From Spongospora subterranea f. sp. subterranea (Eukaryota > Endomyxa: Phytomyxea > Phytomyxea > Plasmodiophorida): a DNA stretch of 64,000 nucleotides. Below, piece by piece: positions 22,462 to 33,300 of this stretch. How positions within the stretch are numbered: position 1 is the stretch's first letter; every line of letters begins with the position of its first letter. The notes beneath the pieces were generated by a model. It was not told the DNA's origin, searched no databases, and saw nothing but the letters and a program-made list of their open reading frames with translations. The stretch is taken from NCBI GenBank assembly GCA_049724395.1, contig JAUGWO010000064.1, positions 124,001 to 188,000 on the forward strand. The letters are read 5' to 3'. The position numbers and the translations under genes are program-made.

Positions 22462-23002
22462 AACCTTCTCAATACAACTCTTGGTGCCTTCTGTGAAGCC
22501 CTGTGTTTCAGCGTCCATCGATCCCCACCAGCGTCAAGGACAGATGCGAATCAATAGACTCGGCAAGACAGCTTTGAAGATTGGAATATGTATGACGGCG
22601 GCCGACTGAATATCAGCCACAATACCATGGAAACAGTTTAAAAAAAAGCACCTTGCTCGATATCGCCATTGGTCCAGCTAGCATAGAGTGCATGTCGAAG
22701 TAGAAAGGTTGGTGAACTGAATGCAGTTGCAGCGAGTTTCGGCGCAAATGGTGTAATTGGATGACAGAACCGTCTCGTAATGGGCAATGGTAAACAGTAG
22801 TTCAGTGGTATAGAGATTCAGGTTCGTGCGACACTCTGACCAGAGGATCACAGCAAATAATGGCGTTGTTGGCGTCTCCTCCAACTCGCAAACAATACTT
22901 AATTTGACATTGGCATCTGGTAAAAATTGAGCGCAGCACCAGCTTGAAAAAACATTAGAGAAACGTGAATTCAATTGGACGTTGTATAGATAAGGCAATT
23001 AA
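22462..23002. other. convergent gap between D2HGDH and GATB
   Basis: The 541-bp tail-to-tail spacer. A minus-strand frame 22678-22998 (106 codons) ends 5 bases below the GATB stop; it has several Cys residues but no motif and no likely start context. No poly(A) hexamer of the AATAAA type is evident right after D2HGDH; an AATACA lies ~15 bases beyond its stop. Confidence 0.35.
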
Positions 23003-24934
23003 TTATATGTTACTCTTCAAATTGTTTACTTGCTCTTCCAGCATTCTCAGAAGTATTGAATTAATTAGAACCATATTTGCCTCATTGTGAAGCCGTTTTC
23101 TCGCCATGTCGGTCAAAAAGTTCAATTTACGCGTCCTCCCTTTGACAACGTAATCATGAACCTACAGCACTGAATTAGTTGCTCGAAAACTCTCAATGGA
23201 AAAAAAACAAACTTCTGAAGGGAAATCGCGGATCACGGATGCACAGGCGGGTTCCAGCACCTCAGCGGATGAAATAGTGGACAAATGATGCTCGGCGATA
23301 ATAACATTAACCGGTCTATCATCTCCATTCATTAATATTTCTAACAGAGTTTTAGCACTGAAACCTAATTCCAGAATGAAAACCGTACATTGCCATCCAA
23401 TTCGATTTTTTACCAGTAATCACCCCAGAATTTACAAGGTCAGCCAAGTCTCTGAAGCAAATCGGAGAAACCGGACAAGACGAAATCGTAAGGTCCATCT
23501 TAGATAGTCGTCCAAACAACTCATTGACGATCCACTTCGCAACGATAGCTCCGGTTTCTAGATTAAGAAAATATCAAGACAATCGACATATACATATCAA
23601 AACGGATCTTACCTGATGATGGCGGTCTGACATTTATGACCGACAAGAAGTATGAATACAGATCAGGATTAGACGATATGATCTCAGCAGCCTAAACGAA
23701 CAAATGAATAACATGGCAAGAACTGGACCGCTATAAAGTACGTTGGAGGGAACGGAGAAGTCGTTTTTAAGTCGCTCGAGAATCTGCTCGGGAAGTTCGC
23801 CCATCGATTCGCGAACATCCTCCACGAAGGAATCAGGCAGGTATAAAACAGGCAGATCTATTCTGAATCAGTTGCCTTTACCCGCTGGATGAGAAAAAAC
23901 TGACCTGGGTCATTGAACATTCGATAGTCTTTGCTCGTTTCCTTTGATCGGATAACTTCAGTGATCCCCGTCAAAGCGTTGTAGTTTCTTGTCTCTCGGG
24001 TTATTTTTAGCCCTATTGACGGTTTATGTTGATGGTAGCTGAGTAATTCATGTTAAACCTTGATCAAGAACGGCTGTCTGTCTTTTCGCCTCGAAATCGA
24101 TAGCTTTTTCAATGGACTTGATGCTATTTAGGTTTTTGATCTCTACACGATCGTTCGCAGACATATCGCCAGATGCATCCATTAACGAAACGTTGACGTC
24201 AACCCGCAGCGACCCATTTGCCATTATTCCATCACATATACCTGTCGAATTGTAAACGTGGGGAACTATGAACACATGAGAATTACCTAAATGAGAGAGC
24301 ACGCTTTGCAGTTTTTTGACAACTGCTGCCGCTTGCTTTCCATTTCGCATGTCAGGCAGAGTAACTATTTCTATCAGTGGAACACCAGCACGATTCAGGT
24401 CGACATGATTATAATGGTCGTCGATATCGCAGATAGTCTTTCCAGAGTCCTACAATGATTTGTTCGCCGCAGCGCCCTGAGAACCAACTAGTAAACGCAC
24501 CTGTTCCAACTGAATTCGATCAAGGCGGATTTTTAACCCATCGCTTAGAGATATAAATCCCCCTGATATCAGCGGATGGTCTTGTTGTGTTATTTGATAA
24601 CCAGAAGGCATATCGCCATAAAAATAGTGTTTTCGAACAAATCGAGAACAACGGGCGATTTACAATACCATTTAGAGCTGTAGAGTAATTAGATCTCGAT
24701 GATAAGATATTCAACAGCTGCAGATCAAGTTCTACCTATTCCGGCTTTAACTGCTAGGCGAACTGATTCTCTATTGAGTCTGGGAAGCGTTCCTGGCGAA
24801 GCGACATCATAAAAGCTGACGGCGCTGTTCGGTGGTGCATTCGGTGGTGGCCGAACCGTCCTGGAAAAGAGCTTGTGCACCGTCTTGAGCTGTGCATGGA
24901 TTTCCAGGCCGACAACCGTTTGCCACGGTCCCAT
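23003..24934 (-). CDS. GATB: mitochondrial aspartyl/glutamyl-tRNA amidotransferase subunit B (frame break in exon 2)
   Basis: GatB of the GatCAB/GatFAB complex, which converts mischarged Glu-tRNA(Gln) to Gln-tRNA(Gln) in mitochondria. Ten exons on the minus strand: 24736-24934, 24501-24677, 24287-24449, 24059-24241, 23905-24012, 23742-23857, 23613-23691, 23414-23557, 23213-23364, 23003-23161; introns 45-58 bp. Landmarks: [10 protein letters not shown] at the N terminus, [78 protein letters not shown], then the C-terminal YqeY-like tail. Exon 2 is one base out: its start reads ALNGIVNR in one frame and HYFYGD in another, switching at 24644-24653. All other junctions agree, so I suspect a sequence error. 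No clear transit peptide: an in-frame stop precedes the ATG. Confidence 0.9.
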
Positions 24935-26062
24935 TATCGGACTGATTCAGGCGGGCGTCTTCGCGACAAACACCGTGTGGTGAAATGATGGATGATTAAA
25001 TAATGGTGCAGTCATCAATGCATGCTGCAACTGTATCATGATGACGAACCCGTAGGTAACGCTAATTGATTTATGTTTTATGACTGTTTTATGGGGGTTA
25101 CGTCTCAAAAAGGCATGCAAACTTCTACACTGTGACGAGGTGGAAGTTGCGACTACGGAGGGTTCCGGCCGGCACTCATCCGGTCATGCCTACTCATGAG
25201 TTTACCGGTTACAACTACGAGGACATATCCCGATGACGGTCCGGCCATAAGCACAGATTTCGAAGAGTATTAGAGTCAGAACGATAATGGCGCGGTGTTG
25301 GATTGAGCGAGAGATGCAGGATACCCTTTTAGCTAATCATCGCTGATATCGTATTAGATTGCTGACATTCGCAGCCAATCTTTAGTAAACGACTACCAAT
25401 AGAGACCAGAAATGTCGAAAACACCAATCTGTTGCAGGATCGGAGCCTTTTCATGACTAATGTCGACGGTCAATCTCAACATTGCTGAGTGATTAGTCAA
25501 AGTAGTATCTACCGCTGCCAGCAATACAACCAAAGCGTAAATCCACTCATCCATCAATTCATGCAAATTTTCATTCGCAATATGGCATTAGTTCGAGTCG
25601 CTAACACTTTCATACTGACGTCGTCGGTCAAAACCGGGGGACGGCCGCCTGAGAACCGTCAAGTACATGGGGACGACCGCCTGAGAACCGTCAAGTACAT
25701 GGGGACGACCGCCTGAAATTCGTCAATCAAATGGGGACGACCGCCTACCGGTATTGTGAGGCAAGTCATGGGTCAAACCGGAGGGGGAGGATGACCGACC
25801 ATACTCATGAGCCAAGTCAAAGTTCAACCTGCGCAGATTCTCAAAGAGGCGCCCTCTGGTTTTGAAATACCGGACTGCGCGACGACTGGCACTGACGGCT
25901 CGCCATCATGGTCGCAAGAAAATCACATCTAGAATGTACCTATAATGACCAATCTGGGCTCCGTTTATCTGTGTTTGCTTATTTAATCGCGAATCAGACT
26001 TATTTTCTAACACTTGTTTATCAACTCTCTCGATCGCCTGGAGGTCGTGAATCATTGATCCC
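24935..26062. other. 1.1 kb spacer with a 32-bp tandem repeat
   Basis: Lies between divergent GATB and the histidine kinase, so both promoters are here. Apart from the 32-bp repeat (25637-25746), GC-rich inverted motifs around CCGGCCGG (25167) and ACTCATGAG (25193 and 25803) are visible. No gene supported. Confidence 0.4.
25637..25746 (+). repeat. 32-bp tandem repeat, 3.4 copies
   Basis: Units start at 25637, 25669 and 25701 with a partial fourth at 25733. The unit begins GGGGACGACCGCCTGA and ends GTCAAGTACAT. The first two copies differ at one base; the third has diverged in its second half. Confidence 0.9.
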
Positions 26063-27992
26063 ATGACCCGGTCATCGTTGCAAGGAAGCGGGAGTACTGA
26101 CGTTTGCTGCGGTGGTCGAAGCGTGTTCTACCTGCACATCATCATGCTTGTCGTTGTCATAGCGTGCACGGTGTCAGTTTGGATTGTGATCAGACGATTT
26201 CATTCCGACACTGTTTTGATGGCGCAATTGTGGTCCAAAAGCTACGACCAACTGCTTCACCATGGGAACATCAGGCGATATTACTTAGAAATGTCTCTTG
26301 AAAATCATCCTAATATTGATGCAGTTCGTTCCAAGTATAGACTGTTGATGTTAGATGAATTAGGAAAGTTTGATCGGCACCATAAGAATGCACACGCTGC
26401 TGAGAGGCAATGGTTCCGTTCGCTGGTGGCAGCGTCCGACACAGAAAAGATCGAGAAATGGCTGGCGTTTTGTAAAGATTTTTTAGGTTCAGGGTTCAAA
26501 TATGATTTGCCAGCGAGAAATCAAGTCAAGACGATTTCTCACGATGCCCATATAGCATTAACGCATGTGGTCGAGGCGTATAGAGATCGAATGGAAAAGA
26601 CTGTTGATGAACGGGCTGACCTGACCGGTATGGTGTTCTTGGCCATCTCAACCCTTGTCGTGGTCGGCCTTATGTTCCTCGTTCGGGCTGAATTCTTACA
26701 GCAGCAAGCTACAATTCAACTAGCCGAGGAGTTAGCCAGCGTTATTCACGATGTTCGAACACCTCAGCAGGTCATCGTATCGGCTGTCGCGCTCATATCC
26801 CAAACCTCTTTAGACTCCGGTGCTGTTGCCGATCTAATTCAGGTTATATCGGATTCCTGCTCAGCGACTCAACGCCTTCTGGATACAGCTCTAATTCGCG
26901 TGAGAGCGAAAGCGGCTCCTGAACCTGTTCCTTTGCCTTCGGTATTTCAAAGTGTCAGCAATATTCAAGGCATCGCATGTCGTGATAAAGGCCTGACGTG
27001 GCGTTGCGATATCGATCCCAGCAGCAAAATTGCCGTCTTTGTCGATAGTGACGCCATTTTACAGATTGTGGTAAGAAAATTCATTAGCCATCCTCGAACC
27101 AACATCGTCCTGATTGCCTTTTCAGAACAATATCGTATCAAACGCTATCCGATATACAGATACGGGTCTGGTCGCCCTTTCGATTAAAGTTCTTCCTCCG
27201 AAACCTCCAAAACGATCGTGTTTGCGAGGCCAAATCTCCAAATCTCATACATTGGTCATAACGGTCACTGATACAGGACGAGGAATTCCAAGGGAGTCGA
27301 TGGCGATAATATTCAAGAAATTTCGACAAGTGAAAAGTGGGAGCGGTTTTGGGATTGGATTGTTTACGGTGTCGCGTTTGACGAATAGCGTCAATGGGCG
27401 TATTGATCTGTGGAGTGAACCTGGAAGGGGCACCAGATTCGTCGTCAGTGTTCCTGTATTGTTCTCATCGGCCCTCCCTGACGACCCTACAAAAGCGGCT
27501 GGGGCTGGCTCGTTGATTATCCCAATCGTACCGGCTGCACCTCGTCCACCAGCGGTCAAATCTGCACATCAGCTCGGCATTATTCTCTTGGACGATGATC
27601 CGATCACGACCAAGCTGTCCCAGCGCATCTTGATCACGGCCGGGCATTCTGTTCGCGTGTTTATGGACGGAAACGACGTGCTCAACCAATATCATGGAGC
27701 TGACGTTATTGTGTCGGATTTGAATATGCCCGAAGGGATGAACGGTCTGGAAGTCGCCAAACGATTACGGAAATCGGGGTTCACTGGTGCTTTGATCGCT
27801 CATACTGGAGACCATTTCGCCCATAGCCAATGTATTTCCAGTGGGTTCGATTCGGTCCTGCCGAAACCAACAACAGCCTTAATCTATGTCGAAACCATCG
27901 AGAAAATCTACGCGAAGAAAAGCGGTCAGAAAAGAGTCAGAAAAGTGTCCGAAACGAGTCGGAATGGAACTGATGTAGATCTCTCCGATTAG
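26063..27992 (+). CDS. membrane hybrid histidine kinase with receiver domain
   Basis: Two-component sensor. Exons 26063-27070 and 27126-27992 join over a 55-bp phase-0 intron into 624 residues. Two membrane spans (about residues 22-43 and 189-207) enclose a ~145-residue helical extracytoplasmic sensor. The dimerisation box IHDVRTPQQ carries His 229; it deviates from the usual SHE(L/I)RTP but keeps His, Arg, Thr and Pro. ATPase motifs follow: N-box NNIVSNAIRYTDTG, G1 DTGRGIP, G2 GFGIGL. A Pro/Ala linker leads to the receiver: LLDDDP acidic pocket, phospho-acceptor Asp ~534 in SDLNMPEG, conserved Thr region HTGD, and Lys in LPKP. Fungi use such kinases for osmotic, light or redox sensing, feeding a phosphotransfer protein; that partner is not in this window. 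Confident. Confidence 0.92.
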
Positions 27993-28162
27993 GTCTACAT
28001 TGTGTAATTATTAAGTTCTGGGCCATTCTCGCTATAGCTTCGACATTTTCGTACGATGAAGCTGCGTTAATCTCCAGTTAATTGTCTAAAAATATATATA
28101 ATATATCAGGAAAATCGCTATGAAATTAGCTCTAGGTTTGTATTATAAAGTGGAATCCCGAT
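27993..28162. other. short convergent spacer
   Basis: 170 bp between the histidine kinase stop and the RING gene stop; AT-rich with a TATATATAATATAT stretch near 28088. No coding content. Confidence 0.4.
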
Positions 28163-29570
28163 TTACAGCGATTTCGACCACCTCCTCAACACCGGGAACT
28201 CCGTTTCGTCATAGAGTCTTGTACCCAATTCGTGATGATAATTGACGGCGGAACCGATACTCTGTAGGCACAACCTGTGTTTGGGGAGAGACCCGATCAG
28301 TGGCGAACGACAAACGAGCCGAATCGGTTTGGGGACTTACGGGCACTGGCCTTTGTCGATGATCCATGGATCACAGCAATCGCGATGGAATCGATGAGCA
28401 CAAGGAAGATCCCTGATGATTTCGCTCGGTCGATACGGCTCCAGGCAGATACTGCACGACGCGTTGCTCTCGCTTGCCAACAGGAGCGTCTCGCTGTAGA
28501 CCTGGGTTGGAATCGCCACCAACGACGACATATGTTGGAGTCGCCGTCGTTCACTGCTTTCCTCATCGTCGGTCGCGTGCGAGAGACTGGTCTGAACGCC
28601 GGTCATGGTCGTCAATCGCGTTGGTCTGTAGGCGAACACCAACAGCGTTGTGGGCGCGATCAAACAGAATATGAAGACGGTCAACAGTAACGTTCTCGCC
28701 ACGATGGTCCACGACCAATCGGCTCTCACGTGTTCCGGTGCCGTTGACGCAACAATCGTCAACGAGCAATCGCATTCGCATCTCATCAGGACTACGTAGA
28801 ACCCGACAGGAACATGAAGACTGTACTGCTTTGCTGGCACATTCGGTTTGGACGCGAATACCGACCCGACCAGACCGGACGATCGCATTTCGACCTCGCT
28901 GATCGCCGACAGGAACACGGGATGGGAACAGGACGCGTCGGCACTGATATGGACGCCAGGATGATGGACCTGAACCACAACCTGGGTAGGCTGGCCACCC
29001 GGCAATGCGATCGACATCGGCCGGTCCTGGTGGAGTTGACCCGCTTTCACACCCGAACAGGGTGAACTCGATCGGTCGCGAGCAGTTGGATAGACCGTTG
29101 GAGATGATGGTCAATGTCAACGAGCAGATGATCTCGGACGATACCGCCTGCCCATCGCATAACGCGGCCAGCGCGTTCGCTCGCAGCAGGATCGACGTGC
29201 GACCGTTCTTCGGGACCACCTCGATGAACTTCGTGTTGTGCGAGACGATCAGGCCCAGATCGGGATGGGGTTCCCAGGGCGAATTTCGGTATGATAATTG
29301 GAATATGATTGCTTGGTCGTAGGAGTCGATGGGAACGGCGTTGACGTACGCCAACGGGGAATTCTCTAGTAAACCCGACAGCTCGAGGCGGCCGAACTCA
29401 TCGAACTCCAACGACGAGTTCGACTTGATCAAGGGCGGGGGATCGTCGGGCGATTCCGAGATTGAACAACTGGGCCCATTCGAGAGCAACGACGATTGGG
29501 ACGGGATCTGGTAAAATTGGAAGAACGTCACGGACGCGGCGATGAAGGCGGTGACGATGGCAAATGCCAT
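28163..29570 (-). CDS. membrane RING-H2 E3 ubiquitin ligase (PA-TM-RING-like architecture)
   Basis: Probable transmembrane ubiquitin ligase of the endomembrane system. Exons 29096-29570, 28341-29043 and 28163-28274 (introns 52 and 66 bp) give 429 residues in one frame. An N-terminal hydrophobic stretch (MAFAIVTAFIAASVTFF) is a signal peptide or anchor. A ~230-residue luminal region has several N-glycosylation sequons (NCS, NSS). A second span lies near TLLLTVFIFCLIAPTTLLVF. The RING-H2 finger starts CSICLEPY, has CAHRFH in the middle, and its last pair CPLC is completed only by splicing the final intron, which strongly supports the model. Order signal-luminal domain-TM-RING matches GRAIL/RNF13-type ligases, but the luminal part is not a recognisable PA domain. 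The first intron acceptor (GAAAG) is weak; the alternative is a 1-nt frame break near 29040. Confidence 0.8.
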
Positions 29571-30361
29571 CCACTGCAGGGACCTCAGACTGGGTGTGTA
29601 GAGAGCTCCTCAATCGCCCTACTCGATAGGTCGTTCCGGCTGAACATTCCCATCGCGGCCATCGCTCAACAGCGCGTCGAGCAATGCCGATCGTACGTGA
29701 TTTTGGGGAATGTGTTTTTCCCGAACCGGAACATGACCCGGTTGAATCGGACCGTGACTCATTTCCCCCATTTCGGTATGTTCTTGTCCCGTCATGTGAT
29801 GTTACGGTGGACGGGTGTTAGCGCCATGTTGACTGTCCCCGATTCCGTTACGACTCTGGGTCGTGGTCGCGACCGTCGAACGGGGCGACCAAGGACGTGG
29901 AGTCGCAACAGTCAATGGCTATGGGATAGGGTCGCCGCCTCTGGGCCGAACAGAGACCCTCTTCATGACGAAACGACATTCGTCAATCACTCGTGTTGAA
30001 TCGGTTTCAGCATCAGAATATCGTTATAGTGTTATTATCAGAATTATCGAAACGATCAAACCGGGATCTCGGCCAACTGGTCCGGCTGTCGGTCCGATCC
30101 GCTTTTAACAAACACTAAACAATCAATTTACAGCCGATAAATCGCTTTTGGCCAATACCAAATTGGTCGTTTTGTAGAAACTTGTTCCCAGTAATCTGGA
30201 GATAACGCACCGGTAACAGAATGGCAACGGATTGGGTGAGATTCGTCGCCAGATACCCAGAGTCATGTCCTGCGCGCCCAGGGCGATCTCTCGAGTACGG
30301 TTGACCGGTCGATCATTGATCTGAACTCGTCATAGGACCCAATTTATAGATAAGACCTCAG
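29571..30361. other. divergent spacer upstream of the dynein gene
   Basis: The region between the start of the RING gene (minus) and of the dynein gene (plus), 790 bp. A plus-strand frame through 29496-29999 mainly mirrors the RING gene at its start and loses coding texture afterwards. No promoter element was recognised with confidence. Confidence 0.35.
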
Positions 30362-33300
30362 ATGGCGTCGCCCCGCCATAAATGGATTATTGGGCGAGCG
30401 GCCGATGGATTAGGGGTCGCCGAGACCTTGGTCGAGGATTGTTTGAAGAGTGATCTCCCCGTTGTGGAGTCGTTCTTGAACGTGGACGTGAGCGAGGGAG
30501 CGGAATATCGCCCGGTTTTATTCTTTTACGGTATCAGAGCGACGCCCGTGAAATCGGACGAGAACCATGGGACGCCCGGCGCACCGTTATCGCCGATCAC
30601 GGCCGTCAAGTGCAGCGGGAAACCCGATGGGGAAGCGGAACGCGATCAGATCCTGGACCGGGCCGTGTATTTTATTCGCACCAAGGACAAGGCGGTGAAC
30701 CTGAAGGTCGGGAGCGACGAGACGGTGTTGGCCGGCGATGTTCAGGTGAACATGCTGGATCAGATCGAGGCGGTGATCTCGCAATTGAGTCTGCCGTCGT
30801 TGAGGGACCAGGACAACTGGGGCAACATCAAGGCCGACGCCGACCGCAGCGCCTTTCTGCAGAACGCCAACCGGTTCGGCGAGGGATTGCGACGCATCCT
30901 GGCCAACATGGGCTGCGATGTCGAACTGGAACCGGTCCCTGAGGCGATCGCCTCGCTGGCCAACACGCCATCCGTCCATGAACAGGCGGCGAAAGACCCA
31001 GGACAGGTCCAGGTCTGTATGGGATTGCAGACGTCGTGGTGCTCGACGATCCGCAAGTACATCGACGACGACGAGGCGGCGGACCCGGCCGGGATCACGT
31101 CGGGGCCCGAGATAGAGATCGAACGATGGAATCGGCGAATGCTCTCGCTGACGAAGGTGACGGAGCAGCTGAAACTGCCCTCGATGCAGATCGTGATCGG
31201 GATCGTCGGAGCGGCGAGGAAACAGGTCGCTCATGTTGTCGGTGGAGATCAGTCGTCGGCGCTGTCGATATTGGAGTTGTTGGAACAATGGCGAGAGGTA
31301 ATTGTCGGCGTTTTCCCCATCGCGTTCGATGTGGTTCGTGATTGTGATTGTCTGTTTTCAGACCGACGCCGCCCTGTCCGACGCGCTGAACGAGGCCAAA
31401 GACAACGTGCGGTTCCTGGAGAATCTGAGGAAGTTCATCGAGCCGCTGTACAGCGAAGGGCCCGTGGTGATCTCCGACGCCCTCCCCGCCATCATGAACT
31501 CGATGAAGATGATCCACACCCTGTCCCGGCACTACTCGACCGTCCCCCGAATGACCAACCTGTTCGTGCGCATCACGAACCAGCTGATCTGCGCCTGCAA
31601 GGCCGAGATCTACAGCAAGGAGGAGCCGCGCCGCCTTTGGGACAAGGACCCGCAGGTCGTCGTCGAGAAGATCAACTGCTGTCTGAAACTGTTCGACGAT
31701 TATCAGTGAGACACACTCGTTGCGGTGATTTCCGTCGCAGTCGCGATGGCGCTAACTTTGGCTCCAGGGATCAATATCGCGCCACGAAGAAGAAGCTGCT
31801 GACGATGGCGAAGGGGAAACAGTTCGTCTTCGACGAGGACGTGATCTTTGGGCGATTCGATCGGTTCAGCCGACGCCTGGAGAAGCTGGGCGATATGTTC
31901 TCGTCGATCCGGCAGTTTTCGGCGCTGGAGGACCAGAAGATCGACGGGATGGAGAGCGTCAACGAGAAGTTCTTCAACCTGATCGCCGATTTCAAGTCGA
32001 AAGGGCACGATCTGCTCGACTACACCAATACGGCGTTCGAGCGCGATTTCGTCGAGTTCACGATGAACAATTCGGCGCTGGAGAACGGCGTCCAGGAGTT
32101 CATCGAGCGGTCGTTCGCCAAGATCGTGTCGATCGAACAGAGCCTGCAGCTGCTGAAGCAGTTCCGGTCGATCCTCCATCGCGAGGCGCTCCAGGAGGAG
32201 CTCGACCACAAATACCAGATGATCTTCCGCGCCTATGGCGTCCAGCTCCACCAGGTCCAGGACCTGTACGAGAAGTTCAAGACGGACCCGCCCATCGCCC
32301 GCAACTTCCCCAAGATCTCGGGCAACATCCACTGGTCGCGCCAGCTCCTGCGCCGCATCACCGGCCCGATGGAGAAGTTCAAGACCAACCCGAAGGTGTT
32401 CCACCCGAAGGAGTCGCGCAAGATCGTCAAACACTACAACAAGCTGGCGCGGGTCCTGATCGAGTTCGAGACGCTCTGGTTCAAGGCCTGGTGCCAGAGC
32501 GCCGAGCAGGCCAAGCTCGGCCTGCAGTCGCGCCTGATCGTGCGCCATCCGGAGAACGGCCGCCTCTACGTCAACTTTGACCGGCGCGTTCTGATGCTGA
32601 TGAGGGAGGCGAAGAACCTGCGTCTGATGGGGTTCACGATCCCGCCGTCGGCGTCGGTCGTGCTGCTGCTGCAGGATAAGCTCAAGGGGTTCTACAACGA
32701 GGTCGCCCACGTCCTGGCGTCCTACAATCGCGTCGTCCACCTGGTGTCGCCCGTCACCGGATCGCTGCTCAAACCGCACCTGCTCGACCTGGAGAACAAG
32801 ATCCGCCCGGGGATGACGACCATGAACTGGACGTCGATGTCGATCGAGTCGTTCCTGGCGCACGTCAAGAACGGGATCTCGCGACTCGAGTACCTCTTGT
32901 GCAACATCAACGACATCGTCGAGAACCGGATCCGGAAGAACCTCCAGATGATCGGGCGCGTTCTCCTGGTTGATATCCCGTCGGACGCCGCCCTTCCCGT
33001 CCAGGAATTCGTCAAGCGCCAGCGCGCCCATATCGGCAAGTGCCAACGGGTCCTGCTCCAGAAGAACCTGGAGGTCGAGCGCGCCGTCGACGACCTGATC
33101 GCCGCCGTCGTCAGTTTCCCCCTGGACCCGTTCATCGCCAAGACCTCGTCGCGCGACATCAACAAGGTCAAACAGTATTATTCCGGTAATCTCTCGCCGC
33201 CCGATCGCCGTCCCGATTGCCCAACGGAACGCCCCCTCAGGTTTAATGTATCACGCCCTGTTGAGTTGTACGAGGGCGTCGTTGACCGTCCTGAAAAAAC

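Noticed and set aside
23003-27992. Bacterial contamination or recent transfer suggested by GatB and a histidine kinase
   Set aside because: Both genes contain spliceosomal-type short introns and sit among eukaryotic genes; both families are normal in fungi.
29496-29999. 167-codon plus-strand ORF upstream of dynein
   Set aside because: Its first part is antisense to the RING gene's first exon and the rest shows no family resemblance.
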